In this document: positions 56,205 through 64,000 of the stretch, one piece after another
Layout of the letters: every line of letters starts with the position of its first letter
Position numbering within the stretch: the first letter of the stretch is position 1
From: Elmis aenea
Lineage: Eukaryota > Arthropoda > Insecta > Coleoptera > Elmidae
Reading direction: 5' to 3'
Assembly (NCBI GenBank): GCA_947652605.1
Contig: CANTFG010000129.1
Coordinates: 310,001-374,000 of the forward strand
DNA: 64,000 bases
Notes under the pieces: model-generated
Databases searched by the model: none
Seen by the model: the letters and a program-made list of their open reading frames with translations, nothing else
Told to the model about the DNA's origin: nothing
Position numbers and translations under genes: made by a program

Positions 56205-58640
56205 CCAGTCCAGGAGTTCTAAGCCAGGGGTCCATGGACCTCCAAGAGGTACGTATCAAATTCAATGACCGGAATAATTTATTGGTGGAAAGCAAGAACC
56301 AACAATTTCCGCTCTAAATATTTTTACATTTTGTGTGTTTTGTGCATAAATAAAGTTCTTTTGAAATGGACCAACTGGCATGAAGTACATGACGCTTCAC
56401 AGTGAGGCCAAGGGGCACATTGATGGAAATGAATTCAAAACCACTGCGGTAAGATACAATAACAGAAAATTATTAAAGTCAGCGTTCTAAAATTACCTGG
56501 GATGTTTAATTAACATGGCCCAAGACGTTTTTGTCAATTTTAGCGAAAGACGTCCAAACGTCGGTACCTCTTTTGCAATATATAACGCATATGTAGATGA
56601 TAACATGAATACCGTATATGATACAATAACTAGAAAATTATTAAAGCCAATGTTCTAAAACTACCTGGGCATGTTTAGCTAGCATAGTCAAAGCCGTTTT
56701 TGTCAATTTTAGCAAACGACGTCCAAGCGTCGATACCTCTTTTGCAATATATACCTCATATATGGATATTTACATTAATACCGTAAGACAACACCCCGTA
56801 TAAGATACAATAACTAGAAATATATGAAAGTTATGGTTCTCAAATTAGCTGGCCATGTTTAGCTAACATGGTCGAAGCCATTTTGTCAATTTTAGCAAAA
56901 GACGCCCAAGCATGGGGATCTCGCTTATTATGAGATATACAGGTTTGTTTAAATTAGATAAATTATTCCTTAGTATGAGAGGAGCTACAATCAATTTTTA
57001 AAAGTACAAAATTCGTCGTGCTTCAGCTGTTACAGCAAAAAATATGAAAATGTCGAATTTCTTTTTTCTTTCATAACTTTTTTGTCTTAATCGTTAGAGC
57101 AATTTTATTTGTACTTTCTGAGGGTACTTTTTAATGGAGAATGTAACTGTCATTTTAGATTTTTTTTTACACCTACCATTTTCGAGATATTACCCCTAAT
57201 TCCATTTTTTCTTATGGGCCGCGAAGTTGGCTATGAAATAGTTGAATGTGCTTTTTTTTCTCGTTTAAATGAGATATTACTTGCTATACCTATTTTTATA
57301 AAGAAGTCACAAAATGAATAAAAATCGTATTTTACCCATCACTTATCAAGCTATCTATGAAAATAAAAACAAAAAACAACTAATTAAATGTCAAATGACA
57401 GTTACCATTTGTATGTGACATCATTTATTAGAATGTATAGTATTGTAGTGTAATTCGATAGTTTTTGTAGCAAATTTGTTTTCATATAATTATGGGTACA
57501 TTTACAACTAATTAAAAATGTCTAATCTTGAAATGCTAAATTCTTTACAACAGAAACTGTGCAAAATAGATATTTGTAATTCTCTATGGATTTGTTTTGG
57601 ATTTTTGGTTGGTTTTTCGAAGAAACCATATTCTTTTAAATTTATTTCCAAATTCTGTAATTACACACTCTTCGTTGCCTTTTCTCAAGATATAGCTCAA
57701 GTATATTTGCTCAGCTTCCACACAGTTTTAATGGTAAAGAATGTAGCATCTCAACATGTTAAATTTTTCGCTATTTTTAAATGAAGCCATCATTATAACA
57801 ACTACTACAAAGACTATCGAATTACACAACAATAATATGAAATTCTAATAAATGATACCGCAGACAAATAGTAACTGTCATTTGGCATTTAATTAGTTGT
57901 TTTTTGTTTTTATTTTCATAGATAGCTTGATAAGTCATGGGTAAAATACGATTTTTTTTCATTTTGTGACTTCTTTATAAAAATAGGTATAGCAAGTAAT
58001 ATCTCATTTAAACGAGAAAAAAAGAGCACATTCAACTATTTCATAGCCAACTTCGCGGCCCATAAGAAAAAATGAATTTAGGGGTAATATCTAGAAAATG
58101 GTAGATGTTAAAAAAAATCTAAATAGACAGTTACATTCTCCATTAAAAAGTACCTTCAGAAAGTACAAATAAAATTGCTCTATCGATTAAGGCAAAAAAG
58201 TTATGAAAGAAAAAAGAAATTCGACATTTTCATATTTTTTGCTATAACATCTTAAGCACGACGAATTTTGTACTTTTAAAAATTGATGGTGGCTCGTCTC
58301 ATCCTTAGGAAAAATTCATCTAATTTAAACAAACCTGTATCTCTTATAATAAGCGAGATCTCCATGCTGGAAATGTAATCTGGGACACCCTGTATACCGC
58401 ATATAGGATGATAACTTTAATACCGTAAGACAGGTGTTCTATACCAGGGTGCCAAGGACCCCCAAGGGGGACATGAAGCTTCTACAGGATGTATGTGTCA
58501 AATACAATGACCAGAAAAATGTATAGGTGGGAAGCAAGAATTAACAATTTTCGCACTAAACCTACACAGTAGGTCCTATGCATAAATAAAATTCTTTTGA
58601 AATGGACTGATTGACAAGGGGTACACTGCATTAAATACTC
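56205..58640 (+). repeat. Degenerate tandem repeat, split by MITE F3
   Basis: Two scales. A segment at 56205-56400 (CAATGACCGGAATAATTTAT, CATAAATAAAGTTCTTTTGA) recurs at about 58445-58620. Between them a unit of about 167-184 bp starting at GATACAATAAC repeats at 56453, 56620 and 56804 (with TTTTGTCAATTTTAGC and CCTCTTTTGCAATATAT). The third unit is broken by MITE F3 and resumes at 58395. No coding content. Confidence 0.8.
56914..58392. mobile_element. Foldback MITE F3, left terminus lost
   Basis: The right end is complete: GGGACACCCTG ending 58392, followed by TA. The left arm starts only at GCATGGGGATCTCGCTTATT, about 30 bp inside the expected terminus. The arms are long (about 530 bp), with ATATTACTTGCTATACCTAT, AAGTTGGCTATGAAATAGTT and CAAAAAACAACTAATTAAAT mirrored. 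The unique centre (57500-57790) includes an 88-codon frame without a domain I recognise. This copy supplies the uninterrupted version of the insertion sites seen at 46945 and 49391. Confidence 0.9.
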
Positions 58641-59183
58641 GTGTTTTAGTTTCTTTAGATATCTCCCTCTTACTTATCAAGCATTATTTGCTAGTGGCGT
58701 GGTAAAAAAAAGAGCAATGTAACAATGACTATCCTTGAACTTTATTCACCCTGTGAATTGGTGTAAAAATGTAATATAAATAACAATTTAACAAATTACT
58801 GTCGCCTAAGAAAGTTTTAAAGAAACTTTAAAAAGTTAAAGTCGATATGCCATGGCAGTTGTCTAAGCTATTATAAGAATAATTAAGATTTCTTTAAATT
58901 TAAATTAGTAAGAAGCCTTAAAATAATTCGCTTCAGAATTTTTTTTTCTACATTTATTATTCAATAGCAGTCACGTATAGCTGACATGTAACAATTATGC
59001 CTGCAAAATTGTTTCGATCACTCCAGCAGAAATAAATGCGTGGGCCTAGCATGAAACACAAAATGTAAAAATCTTTGTGGCATCCAATACAATGCAGCGA
59101 ATAATGAAACCCAACAAATCATGCATTTTTCACGAAATATGTCGCAGTTAATCTTTATTATACGTTTATAATCGGCACGTGGG
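58641..59183. other. Spacer, nothing recognised
   Basis: AT-rich, with no coding or repeat signal I can support. Confidence 0.4.
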
Positions 59184-59989
59184 TGTATTTCCAGTGGTGA
59201 GCTATGAAATTTTTAACAAAGGGCTCGCTCCAGGGGCGCCGCGTGCATATGAGCCGCCCTTGTGCAAACTTTAAAAAACCGCCCCCCCCCCCTGAATGTA
59301 AATAAAAACTCATTTTTTTTTGTAATTATTAATAATAAATATAACAGTATAAAAATAATAAGACTAAAAAAACAATTATATCACATATGTATGAATAGTA
59401 AAGTATAAAATTAAACCTATGTACAACAAGATCAGTTTGATTTTGATGAACCACATGTATTAAATAATGATGAAATTAATCACACCATAATGTCACTAGA
59501 AGTTGCATTCTTAAAGTTTAAGAAACTTTGGATTCTGATTCAATGAACCCAAAACTTTTGTTAGCGATCCGAGTACTTGGCCAAAATATGTAACCATAAA
59601 AATTAGATATTGTTTCATTGAAAATTGTTCTCGTCAAGTAATAGGGATTATCCTAAAGACGAGAATGATATTACTATCGAATGTTACCAAACGGAGAAAA
59701 ACTTACAAGAAGTTATTAAGTTTTTTCAAAATCGCGATAAACGGTATTTTATTATCATTTTAAAATATTTAATCATCAACATACGCTACTTACTAATGAA
59801 TACGGTTGTCTTGATTGGAAACGGTTTAAATTATAGCGAACTTCAAATGTCGTTAAGTTATAAACGTTGATTCATCACAACAAGATAATACGAAACTAAA
59901 AACGTATCCAAACATCACAAAAAATAATATATATAATACAAATTATTTAGGTAACAAAATATAAAATAAAATCATTCCTGTTATTTCTG

Positions 59990-60310
59990 AAGTCATAAAA
60001 CAAAATATTTTACAAATAGATAGAGTCGAAATATTGTTCTTTCTTGATACCACCCTAGATTTGAGTCACACAGAACAATTGATACAATATTTGGAATTAG
60101 GATATTACAGAGCTTCTTTTTATTCATGTGTTGCAACGCTGTACTGTACTTATAAAAATAAATTAACAGAAACGTTTCCAAATACTGCCATTGTAGTGCG
60201 TATTTATTAACCGCTACCCGTATCTGTAGCTTTCGGTGAAATTAGTTTTTCAAAGCTTAAATTAATAAAAACGACAACAATGTCCAAAGAACGTTTAGGA
60301 GGATAATTTA
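59990..60310 (+). pseudogene. hAT (ZMYM1-like) transposase fragment, plus strand
   Basis: Plus-strand reading FLDTTLDLSHTEQLIQYLEL, matching the DxxxD-HxEQ block around a catalytic Asp in the ZMYM1-like hAT group. A short stretch separates it from the C-terminal dimerisation segment: LTETFPNTAIVVRIY, a stop, PLPVSVAFGEISFSKLKLIK and TTMSKERLGG. The long region between those two parts of a full transposase is missing. An 81-codon frame at 59625-59870 upstream may be part of the same gene but shows no motif. Confidence 0.72.
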
Positions 60311-60390
60311 CTTATAAATGAAATATCATATTAAAGTCCAAAATCAAATTTTTAATCTTCGTGCTTTAAATGCCACAAAAGTTTTAATTA

Positions 60391-60953
60391 ATTAAGTCCA
60401 AACCATTCATAATATCGTTTTCTATAGATATTATAGACAAATCTGTTAAACGTTCTTGGGTTATGGTTCATCGTAAATAATTTTTAATTATTTTAAGTTT
60501 CCACAAACTTCTTTCCCCTGATGCCACTGATACTGGTAATGTTAGATAAATTCTTAAAACAACTGAAATATTCGGAAACGTATCGTGTAAATTGTTCTCA
60601 TATATGAAGTTCAGCAAATCGTAAGGGGATATGTCTTTTTTTATAAAACATTGCAAAGTTTTGAGTTCCTCGAAAAGCTCAATTCCATCAATATCTTGAT
60701 CATTTGGATTTATATCGTTGCTTAATTTCGAATGTAAATTTTTGTAATGTTTTAAAATATCTTCCTCCTTCCATTGTTTTAATACATTTACATTTTGGAT
60801 GATTTTAAACATGTTATTACTCTCCTTTAACAACGAAAACCTTTTAGTGAGAGATGATAGGGTAGTGTCTATTATTGCAACAACAAAAAAGTATTTTAAA
60901 ATAATCTGGCGTTTTGGCACGAATTGAAAATAAATATAATACAAAATATGCAA
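60391..60953 (-). pseudogene. hAT (ZMYM1-like) transposase C-terminus, minus strand
   Basis: Minus-strand frame reading IIDTTLSSLTKRFSLLKESN, ILKHYKNLHSKLSNDIN, DGIELFEELKTLQCFI, LHDTFPNISVVLRIYLTLPV and SVASGERSLWKLKIIKNYLR, the hAT C-terminal dimerisation domain. After a small frameshift it ends with ERLTDLSIISIENDIMNGLD near 60391. It is better preserved and longer than the plus-strand fragment and differs from it at many positions, so the two are not a recent inverted duplication. The N-terminal finger and catalytic core are absent. Confidence 0.85.
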
Positions 60954-61370
60954 AACTTAAATTATTCATGAATTTGCCGCCCCCTTGATGAGCCGCCCTT
61001 GTGCGGTGCACAACCTGCCCACCTACACGCGGCGGCCCTGGCTCGCTCATAGTTAAATAAAAACAAAAAAATAATGTAAATTATATGTTGGAAAAAAATG
61101 GCATTTTAAATTCAAACGTGAATAATCCAGTGATTGTACATAATTCAAAAAATTCTATTGTGCGACGGGTTATTCTAAATTTAATCGTCATTGCTTGATA
61201 GGCATGACTTCGTCGCTTTACAAATGTATGTAATGACAATGATTTTAAGATATGTTTTCTTGAGAAAATGGTTAACAAGAAGAACAAGGGGCTCGCAAAT
61301 TAAGGAATAATTTAACAAAGGGCTCGCGCGAGCCCCCGCGAGCCCCCTACAGCTCACCACTGTGTATTTC

Positions 61371-61911
61371 TGCGTCGCTTTTAACTCTCCGATACTTCAA
61401 CATACGGATAAGGCGACACAAAGAAACCAATCCAACATAAACTCCAAAAAATGTACGGTAATGACCTACATCGGAGTAAATGGAATAAGCAGAATCGATT
61501 TTCAATTAATCAGAATCGCAATTCTTTACGTGGGCATATTTTTTAAATGTTCCAATAGAGTCGGGATTGTGCCAGTGGGACTACCACAACTCAGGAGAAT
61601 GGCGTATGACATGGTAACCTAACTTAAATAACCTAATTCTTGATGTGTGTCAAACAAATAGAGCAACTCTCTTCAATTTAGAAGCCTTTAACCGCCTTGA
61701 AACATGCAGTTTAGCTTGCTTTTGTGTGTAATAGTTTCTTTATAGTTCATAGAACGGACACACGTGTTTTAAACCACTGATTTATTCACTTGTTTTACAA
61801 CGAATTGTTAATTAAGTGATTAAAAAGAGATTACACGTGGTTTAGTGTTCAAAATGCAAATGACTAATAAACCTACCTGTATAGGGTAGACCAAATTCGA
61901 ATGCTTTACTC
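61371..61911. other. Spacer with worn mariner end
   Basis: Mostly without a recognisable feature. TATAGGGTAGACCAAATTCG at about 61880 is a worn CAGGGTGGTCCAAATTCG-type terminus, cut off where the hAT begins. An 86-codon frame at 61362-61622 has no domain I recognise. Confidence 0.4.
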
Positions 61912-64000
61912 CATGGTTGATAAAAATCATGATTTAAAAAAAAAAATCAAAAAAATCGATTTATTTGATTTAAATCAGATTTTTTTAAAATTAAATCAAA
62001 TGTTCATATTTGCATGCTATTTCTGTTTTGTGCTAATATATTTAATAACCAATATATTTAATTCATTGGAGAATTTTTGTTAAAATAAAACATTAAATAT
62101 AATGAATAAAAATTTCGAAAAAAATCAGTGCTAAATAGTGATGTTATATATAATCAAGTCTTTGTCTTAACAAGCAATAAACAGTATGATTATATTTACA
62201 TTTCAAAGTGTAGTATATGATCTACAAAACCATGCTTGCTATTCATCATCAATTATATGTGACGTGATCGAATTCTATGCCTGAAAATACTTGTCTAAAC
62301 ATGCAAATGCAGTTTTGTATGTAAGGGTATCCCAGATTCTGTTATTCAGTTCATTTTAGTTAGCAAACGTGTACACATCACATAAATAAACGCAACATAA
62401 TGTCAGGAAGGAAAAGGGATAGTGTTTGGCAACATTTTATAGAAAAATCAAACAAATTGAAAGGGAAAGCTGGGAGCAGAGCAGTTTGTAAATATTGCAA
62501 AGAAGAAATACAAGGTCTGGTACAAAGATTAAAAGCACACCGTGAAAAATGTCAGAAGAAACAAATGCATATGAATGAAGTTACTGAATGTAATACAGAA
62601 GATACTGACACAGATTCTAATCCTACCACCATAGAAACAAGTCAACCGAAAGAGTTTTTTGATCCACAACCTAGTACGTCTAGAATGGATACAAATACAA
62701 ATATAAGCTCACCACCTGCTAAAAAAAAAAGAAATGACTGAAAATTTATTAATGAAATCATTTGTAGTGCATACTTCTAACGAGTTAAAGAAAAATCTTG
62801 ATAGACAAATCGCAAAAGCTATTTATGCGACAAATAGTAGTTTCAGATGTATCGAACAACCAGAAGTGATAAAAGCAATCGAAATGTTACGGCCAGGTTA
62901 TTCACCACCTTCTAGGTTCGCTGTATCTTCAACATTATTAAATGAAGTGTACATGGAAGAAAAAGAAAAATGTCTTGCAAAATTAACAAATAGTTCGGTT
63001 TGCCTTTCCTTAGATGGTTGGTCAAATGTACATAACGAACCGATAATTTGCGCTACTGTAACAACAGATTATGGATCAACCTTCCTCCTTGAAAGTATAG
63101 ATACATCAGGACATGCACATACAGCCGATTATTTAACAAGTAAAGCAATCAGTTTAATAAATAAGTGCAAAACTCAATATAATTGTGCAGTTTCAAGTTT
63201 CGTTACAGATAATGCAGCTAATATGAGCAAAATGAGAGAAAACATTAAAAATGAAGTAACCGATGTAAATGTGATAACCTATGGATGTTCAGCACACATT
63301 CTAAATTTACTTTCCAAGGACTTGCAGATACGCGATATTAAAGAAAATGTTGTGCATGTTGTTAAGTATTTCCGTAATAATCATTTGGCAAGTGCTAAAT
63401 ATAAAGCTGCCGGAGGTAAGGCGTTAATATTGCCTCAAGACGTAAGATGGAATACTCTTGCAGATTGCTTGGAAATATTTACACAAGAATGGCAGAAATT
63501 GTTACAAATTTGTGAAGAGAACAAAGACCAAATTGATTCTTTAATATTCCAAAAGGTGTCTAACATTAAACTGAAACGATGGGCAAAAGATTTTTTAAAA
63601 ATAATAAAACCAATTTCCGTAACTTTAGACAAATTACAAAGAACAGATGCATTTTTAGCTGATGCTGTAGAAGCATGGAAAGAACTTGAGGCTGTTTTTG
63701 ATGATACTATTACATTAAATATTAAACAAATGGCTGCATTTCAAAAACGATATACTCAAGCTTTGACACCGGACCATTTTTTGGCTTATTTATTAGACCC
63801 TAGAAAAACAAAATTTCCTTTAAAATATAATGAAAAAGACGCAGCTTTAAAAGTAGCAGCAGAAAGTTACCCACACAGTGGTTTATTACCCATAATAATA
63901 AAATTTGAAGCTAAATCTGATCCATTTAAATCTGTTATGTTTAGTGAGGAAATTATTAATAATGTTACTCCAATACAGTGGTGGAAATCACAAAAAGATG
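61912..64000 (+). mobile_element. hAT element C, left part
   Basis: The probable left end is CATGGTTGATAAAAATCATG at 61912. A/T-rich subterminal motifs follow (GATTTAAAAAAAAAAATC, ATCGATTTATTTGATTTAAA), a layout common to a group of arthropod hATs. About 490 bp of leader precede the transposase at 62400. The right end lies outside the window, so the 8-bp duplication cannot be checked. It abuts the worn mariner end at about 61880-61901. Confidence 0.65.
62400..64000 (+). CDS. hAT transposase, BED finger plus RNase H-like core, partial
   Basis: The start at ATG 62400 gives MSGRKRDSVWQHFIEK, then a BED zinc finger: VWQHF, CKYC and LKAHREKC supply the metal ligands. An acidic, serine/threonine-rich linker ends in PPAKKK. 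A run of ten A at 62721-62730 puts a +1 shift here, closing the first frame at 62741. The second frame (from about 62734, MTENLLMKSF) is then open to the window edge, over 420 codons without a stop. It holds CLSLDGWSNV (first catalytic Asp), SSFVTDNAANMSKM (second Asp) and YGCSAHILNLLSKDL (the hAT C-x2-H motif). The final Glu and dimerisation domain would lie beyond 64000. Apart from the A-run it looks intact, so recent activity or a homopolymer error are both possible. Confidence 0.9.

Larger units (their letters stand above)
59231..61040. mobile_element. Inner hAT element nested in the outer hAT
   Basis: Begins CAGGGGCGCCGCGTG and ends CACGCGGCGGCCCTG. GCTCGCTC flanks both sides (59223-59230 and 61041-61048), again a perfect 8-bp duplication, made from the outer element's own subterminal motif. 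Subterminal GAGCCGCCCTTGTGC occurs near both ends in the same orientation, and an 11-C run lies at 59282. Inside are two transposase remnants in convergent orientation. Confidence 0.95.
59192..61362. mobile_element. Outer hAT MITE
   Basis: Begins CAGTGGTGAGCTATG and ends CTACAGCTCACCACTG. TGTATTTC occurs directly outside both ends (59184-59191 and 61363-61370), a perfect 8-bp hAT target duplication. Without the inner element (59231-61040 plus its duplicated site) it would be about 350 bp. Subterminal GGGCTCGC motifs occur near both ends (59221; several at 61287-61345, including AAAGGGCTCGCGCGAGCCCC). It encodes nothing of its own. Confidence 0.95.

Overview
The window is an AT-rich stretch of an arthropod genome, most likely an insect and possibly a beetle. 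That reading rests on the mobile-element community: DD41D (rosa-type) mariners with CAGGGTG ends flanked by TA, long-armed foldback MITEs, piggyBac, PIF/Harbinger, hAT and Jockey/RTE-like non-LTR relics. I found no convincing host protein gene, tRNA or rRNA gene, or CRISPR array. Nearly every codable stretch is a decayed transposase or reverse transcriptase. The one long, nearly clean coding region is a hAT transposase that runs off the right edge.

Layout. 1-7429 is a tandem array of a 183-bp satellite. A 0.7-kb junction module (7430-8144) follows. An inverted copy of the module (34468-35185) leads into a second array of the same satellite in the opposite orientation (35186-42963). Between them lie 26 kb of nested elements: piggyBac (8376-10511), a DD41D mariner (11042-12364), a MADF-bearing element split by another mariner (12542-15505), foldback MITEs, a deleted mariner (18240-19174), a second piggyBac remnant (20602-21503) and a 6.56-kb foldback element with tandem-repeat arms (21502-28062). 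A run of exactly 200 N (28810-29009) looks like a scaffold join, so the mirror arrangement of the two arrays may be partly an assembly product.

Right of the second array are a Jockey-type RT relic (44046-45060), a three-level nest (46702-49940), an RTE-like RT split by a Harbinger element that itself carries a mariner MITE (51664-54235), another RT relic split by a MITE (55085-55915), a degenerate tandem repeat split by a MITE (56205-58640), a hAT inserted in a hAT with two clean 8-bp target duplications (59184-61370), and the 5' part of a hAT with a BED finger and RNase H-like core (61912 to the right edge).

The elements interact only as nested insertions. Target-site duplications (TA, TTA, TTAA, TTAT, 8 bp) allow a relative insertion order to be read. 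Several foldback elements show how they formed: one MITE keeps the first transposase codons, and another is an inverted duplication of the transposase 3' end. All positions, reading frames and repeat relations were read by eye. Percent identities were not computed, and family names rest on motifs, spacing and target duplications.
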